Assembly: GCA_016716605.1 (NCBI GenBank)
Contig: JADJWA010000001.1
Location: 930,001-994,000, forward strand
Origin: Flavobacteriales bacterium
Lineage (GTDB): Bacteria; Bacteroidota; Bacteroidia; Flavobacteriales_F; PHOS-HE28
Reading direction: 5' to 3'
Length of the DNA: 64,000 bases
A program made the position numbers and the translations under genes. The notes below the pieces were generated by a model that saw nothing but the letters and a program-made list of their open reading frames with translations, had not been told where the DNA came from and made no database searches. Positions 1-7,611 of this stretch are shown piece by piece. Every line of letters begins with the position of its first letter. Position 1 is the first letter of the stretch.

Positions 1-34
1 GCAGCATGTGCTTCATCCCAACGCATCGGGAGCG

Positions 35-42
35 CCAAGGTA
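35..42 (-). promoter_or_regulatory. Possible -7 element of a gene leaving the window on the left
   Basis: Read on the minus strand the site is TACCTTGG, one mismatch from the Bacteroidota -7 consensus TAnnTTTG. It is followed eight bases later by an ATG at 26-24 whose frame stays open to the edge (M R W D E A H A). This resembles other gene starts in the window, but only eight codons are visible, so the gene itself cannot be named and may not exist. Confidence 0.3.
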
Positions 43-60
43 GCCGGGGGCCTATTCGCC

Positions 61-1404
61 CTACGGCTTCTTGATCTCGAAGTCCTCCAGGAACTTGGTG
101 GTGAACACGCCCTCGCGGAACTTCTCGTTCTGCATGAGCTGCAGGTGGAAGGGGATGGTAGTGCTCACGCCCTCGATCACATACTCGCTCAGCGCGCGCT
201 CCATCTTGGTCAGGGCCTCCTCGCGGGTCTGCGCGCTCACGATCAGCTTGCCGATCATGCTATCGTAGTTCGGCGGGATGGTGTAGCCCGCATACACATG
301 CGTATCCACGCGCACGCCATGGCCTCCGGGGCTGTGGTAGCTGGTGATCTTGCCGGGCGTGGGGCGGAAGTTGTTGAAGGGGTCCTCCGCGTTGATGCGG
401 CACTGGATGCTGTGGCGCGTGGGCTCGTAGTTGAGTCCGCTGATGGGGATGCCGGCAGCGATCTTGATCTGCTCGCGGATCAGGTCGTAGTCGATCACCT
501 CTTCGGTGATGGTGTGCTCCACCTGGATCCGCGTGTTCATCTCCATGAAGTAGAAGTTGCGGTCCTTGTCCACGAGGAACTCCACGGTGCCCACGCCTTC
601 GTAGTTCACGCTGGCGGCGGCCTTGATGGCGGCGGCGCCCATCTTCTTGCGCAGCTCCTTGGTCATGAAGGGGCTCGGCGTCTCCTCCACGAGCTTCTGG
701 TGACGGCGCTGGATGCTGCAGTCGCGCTCGCTCATGTGGCAGAAGGTGCCGTACTGGTCGCCGGCGATCTGGATCTCGATGTGGCGTGGCTCCAGGATGT
801 ACTTCTCCATGTACATGCCGGGGTTGCCGAATGCCGCACCCGCCTCTTGGCTCGCCTTCTCGAATGCTTCTTGGAACTCTTCCTCTTTCCACACCAGGCG
901 CATGCCCTTGCCGCCGCCGCCCGCTGTTGCTTTCAGGATCACCGGATAGCCGATTTTCTTCGCTTCCTTCTTGGCGATGGCGATGTCGGTGACAAGGCCT
1001 TCCGTGCCCGGAACAACAGGCACCCCGGCTGCGATCATGGTGGCCTTGGCCGTGGCCTTGTCGCCCATGGCTTCGATCTGCTCGGGCGTTGCCCCGATGA
1101 ACTTGATGTTGTGCTGCTGGCAGAGCTTGCTGAACTTGGCGTTCTCGCTGAGGAAGCCGTAGCCCGGATGGATCGCATCGGCGTTGGTGATCTCGGCGGC
1201 TGCGATGATGCGCGGCATGTTCAGATAGCTGTCCTTGCTCGGCGGAGGCCCGATGCACACGGCCTCATCGGCAAAGCGCACATGCAGGCTCTCACGATCA
1301 GCGGTGCTGTAAACGGCCACCGTCTTGATGCCCATTTCGCGGCAGGTGCGGATCACGCGAAGGGCGATCTCGCCGCGGTTGGCTATGAGGATCTTCTTGA
1401 ACAT
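61..1404 (-). CDS. accC: Acetyl-CoA carboxylase biotin carboxylase subunit
   Basis: AccC is the cytosolic ATP-grasp enzyme that carboxylates the biotin on AccB, the first half-reaction of malonyl-CoA formation. The 447-residue length is normal. An ATP-binding Gly loop (AGGGGKGMR) lies near residues 161-169 and the active-site segment MNTRIQVEH near 289-297. The frame is open far upstream, but the ATG at 1404 (MFKKILIANRGEIA) is the family start; the upstream part only shadows accB. It follows accB in the yceD-rpmF-plsX-fabH-accB-accC operon. The 140-bp gap to accB is unusually wide for this pair and holds an inverted repeat. Confidence 0.97.
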   Translation of the reverse strand: MFKKILIANRGEIALRVIRTCREMGIKTVAVYSTADRESLHVRFADEAVCIGPPPSKDSYLNMPRIIAAAEITNADAIHPGYGFLSENAKFSKLCQQHNIKFIGATPEQIEAMGDKATAKATMIAAGVPVVPGTEGLVTDIAIAKKEAKKIGYPVILKATAGGGGKGMRLVWKEEEFQEAFEKASQEAGAAFGNPGMYMEKYILEPRHIEIQIAGDQYGTFCHMSERDCSIQRRHQKLVEETPSPFMTKELRKKMGAAAIKAAASVNYEGVGTVEFLVDKDRNFYFMEMNTRIQVEHTITEEVIDYDLIREQIKIAAGIPISGLNYEPTRHSIQCRINAEDPFNNFRPTPGKITSYHSPGGHGVRVDTHVYAGYTIPPNYDSMIGKLIVSAQTREEALTKMERALSEYVIEGVSTTIPFHLQLMQNEKFREGVFTTKFLEDFEIKKP

Positions 1405-1419
1405 CAGCGGGTGGGTTTT

Positions 1420-1441
1420 CCGCAGAGGCGCGAAGGCGCGG
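1420..1441 (-). repeat. CTCTGCG-type repeat, inverted copy 1
   Basis: On the minus strand this reads CGCGCCTTCGCGCCTCTGCGG over most of its length and matches the copy at 1514-1537 in opposite orientation, with near identity over the CGCCTCTGCGG end. The two copies flank about 70 bp of unrelated sequence, as in a small palindromic (REP/BIME-like) unit. A third relative lies at 44620-44647. All three copies are intergenic. Confidence 0.55.
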
Positions 1442-1513
1442 GGAATGCGTGGTGGAGAAAGGTCAATGGTTGCGACTCGGGTCCGGAGGTCATTGGATCG
1501 GCATCGTGTTCTA

Positions 1514-1537
1514 CTCTGCGTCTCTGCGCCTCTGCGG
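1514..1537 (+). repeat. CTCTGCG-type repeat, inverted copy 2
   Basis: The sequence is built of iterated CTCTGCG/TCTCTGCG words ending in GCGCCTCTGCGG. Together with the opposite-facing copy at 1420-1441 it could fold the accB-accC intergenic transcript into a long stem, which might reduce or adjust accC expression relative to accB. That regulatory role is inference only. Confidence 0.55.
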
Positions 1538-1544
1538 CCAAGTA

Positions 1545-2036
1545 TCAGGACGGATCGACCAGGAACAACGGCTGATCGTACTCCACTGGTTTGGCGTCGT
1601 CCACCAGCACCTTCACGATCTTGCCCGCCACATCGCTCTCGATCTCGTTGAAGAGCTTCATGGCCTCGATGATGCAGATGGTCTTGCCGGGCTTCACTTC
1701 GTCGCCCACATTCACGAATACGGGCTTTCCAGGACCAGCGCTGCGATAGAAGGTGCCGATCATGGGCGCCTTGATGGTGACGTACTTGGAATCGGCGGCC
1801 GGGGCGGCAGCAGGGGGCGCGGGCGCAGCAGCAGGTACCGGAGCAGGTGCTGCCACCGGTGCTTGTGGTGCATAGGCTGGCGCTTGGGCGGTGATCACCT
1901 GCACTTCCTTCTTGCCTGCGGGGGTCTTGATGGTGATCTTGAAATCCTTCTGTTCGATCTCCACCTCGCTCACGCCGCTCTTGGCCACGAACTTGATCAG
2001 GTCCTGGATCTGGGTAAGGTTCATCGGTTCGCTCAT
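1545..2036 (-). CDS. accB: Acetyl-CoA carboxylase biotin carboxyl carrier protein
   Basis: AccB carries the biotin shuttled between AccC and the carboxyltransferase. The 163-residue protein has an N-terminal helical segment, an Ala/Pro-rich swinging linker at about residues 51-82, and a C-terminal biotinyl domain with EAMKLFN, where the biotinylated lysine is about residue 127. The ATG at 2036 is used; an in-frame ATG four codons later (MNLTQIQ) is a possible alternative. A -7-like box lies about 30 bp upstream, so accB-accC may also be transcribed independently of the plsX-fabH part of the operon. Confidence 0.96.
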   Translation of the reverse strand: MSEPMNLTQIQDLIKFVAKSGVSEVEIEQKDFKITIKTPAGKKEVQVITAQAPAYAPQAPVAAPAPVPAAAPAPPAAAPAADSKYVTIKAPMIGTFYRSAGPGKPVFVNVGDEVKPGKTICIIEAMKLFNEIESDVAGKIVKVLVDDAKPVEYDQPLFLVDPS

Positions 2037-2066
2037 TTGGTGAAGGCTGCTCTCCGAAGAGGTTCG

Positions 2067-2074
2067 CCAATGTA
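2067..2074 (-). promoter_or_regulatory. Possible accB promoter (-7 box)
   Basis: The minus strand reads TACATTGG, one mismatch from TAnnTTTG, in the short fabH-accB gap and 30 bp before the accB start. No clear TTG at the expected -33 distance was found, so this is a weaker call than the promoters at 4793 or 35961. Confidence 0.35.
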
Positions 2075-2084
2075 GAGGTTCCTG

Positions 2085-3083
2085 TTATCCGCCATAGGCC
2101 CACTTGAGCCATATCGCCCCCCAGGTGAATCCGCCCCCGAAGGCGCTGAGGATGATGTTGTCGCCTTTCTTCAATCGCGGCTCCCACTCCCATAAGCAAA
2201 GGGGCAGTGTGCCGCTGGTGGTGTTGCCGTACTTCTCGATGTTCACCATCACCTTGCTGTCGTCGAGGCCCATGCGGTGGGCGGTGGCGTCGATGATGCG
2301 CTTGTTGGCCTGGTGCGGAACCAGCCAAGCCACATCCTCGGCCTTCAAGCCGTTCTTCTCCATGATCTCCGCGCTCACATCGGCCATGTTGGTCACGGCG
2401 AACTTGAACACGGCTTTGCCCTCCTGGTACACGTAATGCTCTTTACGCTCTATGGTGCGCTCGCTGGTCTGGTGCCAACTGCCACCGGCCTTCTGGTGCA
2501 GGTATTGGCAGCCGCTGCCATCGCTGCGCAGGATGCTGTCGAGGATGCCGGTGCCATCCGTGGTCGGCTCAAGGAGCACGGCGCCGCAGCCGTCGCCGAA
2601 TATGATGCAGGTGGCACGGTCCTCATAGTCGATGATGGAGCTCATCTTGTCGCCGCCCACCACCACCACTTTCTTGTGCTTGCCGCTCTCCACGAATTGC
2701 GCGCCTGTGGTGAGGGCGTACAGGAATCCGCTGCAGGCAGCCATCAGGTCGAAGCCCCAGGCGTTCTTCGCGCCGATGGCGTCGCATACGATGTTGGCCG
2801 TGGCGGGGAACACGCGGTCGGGCGTCACCGTGGCCACGATCATCAGGTCGATCTCTTCCGGACCGATGCCGCGCTTCTTCAGCAGGCCATTCACCGCTTC
2901 AATGGCCATCACGCTCAGGCCTTGGTCCTTGCCGGTGAGGATGCGCCGCTCCTTGATTCCGGTGCGCTCGGTGATCCACGCATCGTTGGTGTCCACCATG
3001 GTCTCCAGCGCCTGATTGGTCAGCCGGTATTCGGGCAGATAGCCGTGCACAGCGGTGATGGCAGCGGTGACCTTCATGTTCAC
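2085..3083 (-). CDS. fabH: Beta-ketoacyl-ACP synthase III
   Basis: FabH starts fatty-acid synthesis by condensing acetyl-CoA (or a branched acyl-CoA) with malonyl-ACP. The protein has 332 residues, and the Cys-His-Asn triad is visible: Cys117 in AACSGF, His257 in PHQANKR and Asn287 in GNTTSG. The GTG at 3083 overlaps the plsX stop (GTGA), which suggests translational coupling; an ATG two codons later (MKVTAAIT) is an equally plausible start. It sits directly between plsX and accB, the standard arrangement for this lipid cluster. Confidence 0.96.
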   Translation of the reverse strand: MNMKVTAAITAVHGYLPEYRLTNQALETMVDTNDAWITERTGIKERRILTGKDQGLSVMAIEAVNGLLKKRGIGPEEIDLMIVATVTPDRVFPATANIVCDAIGAKNAWGFDLMAACSGFLYALTTGAQFVESGKHKKVVVVGGDKMSSIIDYEDRATCIIFGDGCGAVLLEPTTDGTGILDSILRSDGSGCQYLHQKAGGSWHQTSERTIERKEHYVYQEGKAVFKFAVTNMADVSAEIMEKNGLKAEDVAWLVPHQANKRIIDATAHRMGLDDSKVMVNIEKYGNTTSGTLPLCLWEWEPRLKKGDNIILSAFGGGFTWGAIWLKWAYGG

Positions 3084-4018
3084 GAGAGTGCTTCGCGGAT
3101 GCGGTCGTTGAGCTTGCTCTCCACCACCTCGCGGGTGAAGAGGATCATGTTCTTGATCGTGATGTCGTTGCTGATGCCGTGGCCGATGATCACGTTGCCG
3201 TTCACGCCAAGCACCGGCAGGCCGCCGTAGTTCTCGTAGTTGAAGCGGTCGAAGAAGGGCTCATGCACGCCGCGCTGCTCCAGCAGGTCATGGAAGGCCT
3301 CGACGGCCTTCAGCACCACGTTGCCGGTGAAGCCATCGGTCACGTACACATCGGCCTTGCCATTGAATAGGTCGCGCCCTTCCACGTTGCCGATGAAGTT
3401 GTATTGCTTCTGCTCGCGCATGACCTCATAGGTGGCCTGGCGCAACAGATCGCCCTTCTTCTCCTCTTCGCCGATATTGAGCAGTCCCACTTTCGGATCC
3501 GCGATGTGGTACACATGCTGCGCGAGCATCGAGCCGAGCAATCCGAATTGCGCGAGCACATCGGCCTTGCAATCGGCGTTGGCGCCAACGTCCACGAGGA
3601 TGCCATAGCTGCCGTTCTCCTTGGGCACCACGCTGGGGATGCACGGGCGGATCACGCCGGGAATCGGCTTCACGCTGAAGATGCTGCCCACCAGCATGGC
3701 GCCGGTGTTGCCCGTGCTGGCGAAGGCGTCGAGCTGGCCTTCCTTCAGCAGATGGAAGCCGATGCTGATGCTGCTCTTGGGCTTAGCCTGCAGCGCCTTG
3801 GTGGCGTTATCGTTGAAGGTGATATCGTCTTGGCTGCCCACGATGTCGAAGGCCGCAGGGTCTCCGCCCTCGGCGGCGATTCCCTCTGCGATTACCGAAG
3901 CATCGCCGATGAGCACCAAGCGCACATCCGCTGGCAGCTCCTTTGCCGCCATTACGGCAGCGCGGATGGGAACGACCGGTCCGTGGTCGCTGCCCATGAT
4001 GTCCACACCGATCCTCAT
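3080..4018 (-). CDS. plsX: Phosphate acyltransferase PlsX
   Basis: PlsX converts acyl-ACP to acyl-phosphate, the donor for the first acylation in phospholipid synthesis, and acts peripherally at the membrane. The 312-residue protein opens with the family signature IGVDIMGSDHGP. Later it has the conserved stretches FASTGNTGAMLVGS and VYVTDGFTGNVVLKA. It lies 27 bp after rpmF and its stop overlaps the fabH start, the rpmF-plsX-fabH order found in many bacteria. Confidence 0.96.
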   Translation of the reverse strand: MRIGVDIMGSDHGPVVPIRAAVMAAKELPADVRLVLIGDASVIAEGIAAEGGDPAAFDIVGSQDDITFNDNATKALQAKPKSSISIGFHLLKEGQLDAFASTGNTGAMLVGSIFSVKPIPGVIRPCIPSVVPKENGSYGILVDVGANADCKADVLAQFGLLGSMLAQHVYHIADPKVGLLNIGEEEKKGDLLRQATYEVMREQKQYNFIGNVEGRDLFNGKADVYVTDGFTGNVVLKAVEAFHDLLEQRGVHEPFFDRFNYENYGGLPVLGVNGNVIIGHGISNDITIKNMILFTREVVESKLNDRIREALS

Positions 4019-4045
4019 GCTGAGGCTGGAGCGGTACGCAATGGA

Positions 4046-4237
4046 TTATTCAGAAGCGCTCTTGTCCACTACCACGCGGCCGCGGTAGAAGAGTTTATCG
4101 CCCTCCTTGTGCGCGCGGTGGCGCAGGTGGGTGGCGCCCGTCTCGCTGTCCACGCTCAAGGTGGGGGCAGCGGCCTTGTAGGTGCTGCGGCGGCTGGCGG
4201 TGCGGGTCTTACTGAATCGGCGTTTCGGATTTGGCAT
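4046..4237 (-). CDS. rpmF: 50S ribosomal protein bL32
   Basis: This 63-residue basic protein of the large ribosomal subunit begins MPNPKRRFSKTRTASRRSTY, the bL32 N-terminal signature, and contains the conserved HLRHRAH segment. It has none of the zinc-binding Cys pairs found in some bL32 proteins, so it is the zinc-independent type. It lies 18 bp after yceD and 27 bp before plsX. Confidence 0.95.
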   Translation of the reverse strand: MPNPKRRFSKTRTASRRSTYKAAAPTLSVDSETGATHLRHRAHKEGDKLFYRGRVVVDKSASE

Positions 4238-4255
4238 GACGACAGGAGTTGTGGC

Positions 4256-4771
4256 CTAAGGCCGCTGTTGCTTGAGTTGGTTGAGGGCGTCCCAGCGAGG
4301 GTCAGGGACCGTTTCGTGCTCCACGCGCAATCTGCCCAGTGCTGCTTCCACTTCGGGGTCGCATTGGCCGGGGGCGTGCACACGGCGGGCCGGGAGGGCC
4401 AGCCGCAGGCATTCGTAGATGTAGTGCGTGAGGTTGATGCTGTGGGCCTTCGGGTCGAGCACCACCAGTTCCTCGTCGTCCTGGTCGGAATCGCCGTGGA
4501 GCTGGAAGATTTGGCGCTGATCGCCCTCGACGGGGATTTCCAAGGGGGCTGCGCAATGGTCGCAGGTGGTGCGCACAGTACCGGATATGTGCAGGTTGGC
4601 CACGAGCAGGGTTGCCGATTTGTCCAAGGTTACCCGCACTTCCACCGCGCCGCCGTCGAACTCCTCCTCATGGGCAGCCTCGAAGAAATCCTGGCCCAGC
4701 ACCCACTCGAACTGGTGCTGGCCATCCTTCAAACCGGTGAAGGCGATGGTGTGATCCGCGAGGGCTTCCAC
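4256..4771 (-). CDS. yceD: DUF177 (YceD) family protein, large ribosomal RNA accumulation factor
   Basis: Members of this family are encoded beside rpmF and affect 23S rRNA accumulation; the biochemical role is not settled. The 171-residue reading from GTG at 4771 starts at the family position (EALADHTIAFTGLKDGQHQF) and contains the CxxC motif in TTCDHCAAPL followed by an acidic stretch. No ATG is available at the right place. The frame is open much further upstream, but that part overlaps pdxA and shows no family similarity. The promoter at 4793-4822 puts transcription start just before this GTG, which supports the start choice. Confidence 0.85.
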   Translation of the reverse strand: MEALADHTIAFTGLKDGQHQFEWVLGQDFFEAAHEEEFDGGAVEVRVTLDKSATLLVANLHISGTVRTTCDHCAAPLEIPVEGDQRQIFQLHGDSDQDDEELVVLDPKAHSINLTHYIYECLRLALPARRVHAPGQCDPEVEAALGRLRVEHETVPDPRWDALNQLKQQRP

Positions 4772-4792
4772 AGGCTGTTGAAAACAGGTCGG

Positions 4793-4822
4793 CAAATGTA
4801 GGCGGCAGATCCATGCGGCCAA
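4793..4822 (-). promoter_or_regulatory. Promoter of the yceD-rpmF-plsX-fabH operon
   Basis: On the minus strand a TTG at 4822-4820 is followed by exactly 19 bases and a perfect TACATTTG at 4800-4793. This is the Bacteroidota housekeeping pattern (TTTG-N19/21-TAnnTTTG). It predicts transcription starting around 4786, about 15 nt before the GTG of yceD. Confidence 0.8.
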
Positions 4823-4905
4823 GAGAGCCGTTGGCTCAACGGGAGCTGGGAGCCAATATCGTTCGGCGCGGTTCAGGGCACCTAGCTGGACGCCTGTTGG
4901 ATCAC

Positions 4906-5979
4906 CTACCCCTCTTTCCGCTCCTTCTCTTTTTTCTGGGGCTGCAGGGGATTGGCCATGATGGCCTTGAAGCGCTCCCGGTTCGCACGGATATCGCAGG
5001 CCATCCATACGGCCGCACGGAGAGAGCCTTCGTCGGCGAGGCACTTGCCCGCGATGTCGAGGCCGGTGCCGTGGTCGGGGCTGGTGCGCACAATGGGGAG
5101 GCCCGCGGTGACATTCACCCCGTGGCCGAAGCTCAGGGCCTTGAATGGGGCTAGGCCCTGGTCGTGGTACATGGCCAGCACTCCGTCGAAATGCTTGTAG
5201 CCGCCACTGCCGAAGAAGCCGTCGGCGGCGTAAGGGCCCATGGCTTTGATGCCCTCTTCGTTCAACCTGCGAACGGCTGGGGCAATGCGCTCCTTGTCTT
5301 CGCTGCCCAAGGCGCCGCCATCGCCAGCATGCGGGTTGAGGCCGAGGATGGCGATGCGCGGCTCCAGCACGCCGAAATCGCGCATCAGGCTCTGGTGCAG
5401 CAGCCGGGCCTTGGCGATGATCCGCTCCGCCGTGATGGCTGCTGCCACATCCTTCAGCGGGATATGGCCGGTGACGCAGCCCACGCGCAGGCCTTCGCCC
5501 ACCAGGATCATGAGCACTTCGCCATCACCGCCGGCCATCTGCTGCAGGTATTCGGTGTGACCTGGGTAGGCGAAGCCTGCCTGTTGCATGCTGTGCTTGT
5601 CGATCGGCGCGGTCACCAGCACATCAGTCTTGCCGCTGGCCAGGTCCTGCACGGCGGCTTCGAGGCTCTTGATGGCGAAGGCCGCCAAGGGGCCCGAAGG
5701 CTTACCGGGCTCGATGTCGAGTTCGTCCTCCCACAGGTTCACGAGGTTCAGTTTCTTCGGCAAGGCATCGCGGGCGTCGTTCACGCGGTGGAACTGGACT
5801 TCATCGAGCTTCAGAAGCTTGCGCCAGTGGCTCACGGCCTTGGCCGATGCGTAGAGCACCGGCGTGGCATCGGCCAGCATGCGGGGATCCTCGAAGCACT
5901 TGAGCACCACTTCGATGCCGATGCCGTTGAGGTCGCCGCACGAGATGCCGATGCGGACAGGATTGCGTGTTTCGTTCAT
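4906..5979 (-). CDS. pdxA: 4-hydroxythreonine-4-phosphate dehydrogenase
   Basis: PdxA oxidises 4-phosphohydroxy-L-threonine in the DXP-dependent route to pyridoxal phosphate. The 357-residue protein shows GDLNGIGIEV near the N-terminus, the metal-ligand motif PGHTEYL, LNPHAGDGG, MYHDQGLAPFK and the terminal TSPDHGTGLDIAG; the three metal-binding histidines are therefore present. The C-terminus ends in a short, very charged tail (QPQKKEKERKEG). It is on the same strand as the lipid operon but separated from it by the yceD promoter, and follows the aminopeptidase gene by about 30 bp. Confidence 0.95.
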   Translation of the reverse strand: MNETRNPVRIGISCGDLNGIGIEVVLKCFEDPRMLADATPVLYASAKAVSHWRKLLKLDEVQFHRVNDARDALPKKLNLVNLWEDELDIEPGKPSGPLAAFAIKSLEAAVQDLASGKTDVLVTAPIDKHSMQQAGFAYPGHTEYLQQMAGGDGEVLMILVGEGLRVGCVTGHIPLKDVAAAITAERIIAKARLLHQSLMRDFGVLEPRIAILGLNPHAGDGGALGSEDKERIAPAVRRLNEEGIKAMGPYAADGFFGSGGYKHFDGVLAMYHDQGLAPFKALSFGHGVNVTAGLPIVRTSPDHGTGLDIAGKCLADEGSLRAAVWMACDIRANRERFKAIMANPLQPQKKEKERKEG

Positions 5980-6009
5980 TTGCTCGAAGAGGCGCGCAAG
6001 ATCGCAGCC

Positions 6010-7446
6010 CTAACGCGCGGCCGCGCGCTGTTTGAGGAATTCATAGAGCAGCCGCACCCCGACCCCGGTGCCGCCGCGCGTGCGATAGCTATCGCGCTTG
6101 GTGATGAAGGCAGGGCCGGCGATATCGATGTGTATGAAGGGCCTGGTAGTGAAGCGGGCGAGGAACTTGCCGGCGGTCTGTGCGCCGGCCAAATCGCTGC
6201 CAAGGTTCTTGATGTCGGCCACTTCGCTTTTGATCTCCTCGCCGTATTCGTCCCAGAAGGGCAATTGCGCCACGCGCTCGTAGGTGGCGTGGCCCGCTGC
6301 TTCGAGCTTCTTGAACTCGGTTTCCGGAGCAGTGCCCATCACGGCGCTGCCGTAGTGGCCGACGGCGCGCATGGCGGCACCGGTTAGGGTGGCGAGGGTC
6401 ATGACCAGTTCGCCGTTGTATTGCTCGGCATAGCTCAGCGCATCGGCCAGGATCATGCGGCCCTCTGCATCGGTGTTGAGCACTTCCACGGTGAGCCCGT
6501 TGTGCATGCGCACTACATCGCCGGGCGCATAAGCATTGCCGCCGGGACGGTTGTCGGTAGCAGGAATGAGGCCGATGATGTGCAATGGAAGCTCGCGCTT
6601 CGCGGCCACACTGATGGCGCAGGCCACAGCAGCGGCACCGGCCATGTCGCACTTCATCTGGTCCATGCTGTTGGGCGTGGGCTTCAGGCTGAGGCCGCCC
6701 GTATCGTACACCACGCCCTTGCCCACCAGCACGACCGGCTTCTTGTTCCCGGCGCCTTTCGGCTTCCACTCCAGGATGCTGAATGTGGGCTCGTCGATGC
6801 TGCCCTTGTTCACGGCAATGAGGCCGCCCATGCCCAGAGCCGCGATCTGCTCCTTACCCAGCACCTGCGCCTTGAAGCCCGCGTTGCGGCTGAGATTACG
6901 GATCTCAGCCGCGAGCTGCTTCGCGTTGAGGAAGCTCACCGGCTCGTTCACCAGGTCTCGCGCAGTGAATACGGCTTCGCAGAGGTCCGCGAGCTCTTCG
7001 GCTTGATCGGCGCTCACTTCCTTCGCCACAATGCCGAGCTTCTCCAGGGTCGGGGCCCCGTTCGAGTCGGTCTTGTACTTGCGGAAGGCGTAGCTGCCCA
7101 GAATGGCGCCTTCGGCCAGGGCCAGGGTCAGGGCGGCATCATCCTGAAGGCTGATCACCTGCGCATCCTTGCGTTTGGCGGCATTCAACCGTGCAGCCAT
7201 GGCATCGCCGGCACGGCGTGCCTGCTCCAGGCGCTTTCCTGCATCGGGTGCGCTGGCCAGATGCGCCATCACCATCCGGCCGCTCACATCAACCACACCC
7301 AGTGCGGGGTCTGCTTTGAGCTGCTCAATCAGGTATTGGCGGTCGGCGCGCTCCAGGTCGAGGGTACGCAACTGCGCGAGTTCGTCGAGGATCACGAGGC
7401 TGTCGCGCGAGGCAGCGGCGCGCTGGGCCTTGGTCAATTCGATCAT
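6010..7446 (-). CDS. pepA: Leucyl aminopeptidase (peptidase family M17)
   Basis: This di-metal cytosolic aminopeptidase releases N-terminal residues from peptides. The 478-residue protein has the M17 signature NTDAEGRMILADAL and the metal-ligand segments VYDTGGLSLKP and CDMAGAAAVA. The start is set at the ATG at 7446 (MIELTKAQRA). The frame is open for 51 codons upstream, but that part is Pro/Arg-rich and unlike a protein, and a -7 element sits only four bases before this ATG. It lies head-to-head with the T9SS gene at 7612 and upstream of pdxA. Confidence 0.93.
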   Translation of the reverse strand: MIELTKAQRAAASRDSLVILDELAQLRTLDLERADRQYLIEQLKADPALGVVDVSGRMVMAHLASAPDAGKRLEQARRAGDAMAARLNAAKRKDAQVISLQDDAALTLALAEGAILGSYAFRKYKTDSNGAPTLEKLGIVAKEVSADQAEELADLCEAVFTARDLVNEPVSFLNAKQLAAEIRNLSRNAGFKAQVLGKEQIAALGMGGLIAVNKGSIDEPTFSILEWKPKGAGNKKPVVLVGKGVVYDTGGLSLKPTPNSMDQMKCDMAGAAAVACAISVAAKRELPLHIIGLIPATDNRPGGNAYAPGDVVRMHNGLTVEVLNTDAEGRMILADALSYAEQYNGELVMTLATLTGAAMRAVGHYGSAVMGTAPETEFKKLEAAGHATYERVAQLPFWDEYGEEIKSEVADIKNLGSDLAGAQTAGKFLARFTTRPFIHIDIAGPAFITKRDSYRTRGGTGVGVRLLYEFLKQRAAAR

Positions 7447-7450
7447 GGGC

Positions 7451-7458
7451 CGAAGATA
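7451..7458 (-). promoter_or_regulatory. -7 element directly before the aminopeptidase start
   Basis: The minus strand reads GCAGGTATCTTCGGCCCATG: a TATCTTCG box (one mismatch to TAnnTTTG) four bases from the ATG. Transcription would begin at or near the start codon, giving a leaderless mRNA. No good -33 TTG is visible. Confidence 0.5.
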
Positions 7459-7596
7459 CCTGCTGCTCCCGGGCCGGTTGGGAGCCGCGCCGCAACGGGC
7501 ATGGGCAAGCCTGATCCGAGCCGCGGCGGGGCGCGGGGCCACGGGGAAAGGTGCGGGAATCGTCGGGAACGGGAACGGGTGCCCTTGCCAATGGCC

Positions 7597-7604
7597 CATC
7601 TTTG
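7597..7604 (+). promoter_or_regulatory. -7-like element before the T9SS gene
   Basis: CATCTTTG differs from TAnnTTTG in one base and lies seven bases before the ATG at 7612. The same close spacing is seen at several other genes in this window. Confidence 0.35.
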
Positions 7605-7611
7605 CCTACCG

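Noticed and set aside
1405..2328. 308-codon upstream extension of accC
   Set aside because: It overlaps accB in another frame, reads Arg/His/Gly-rich, and the accC family start at 1404 is unambiguous.
5164..6387. Long open frame (407 codons) opposite pdxA and the aminopeptidase gene
   Set aside because: It lies entirely antisense to two confidently assigned enzymes and its translation is rich in Ala, Gly, His and Arg without domains. In GC-rich DNA the reverse strand of real genes is often open.
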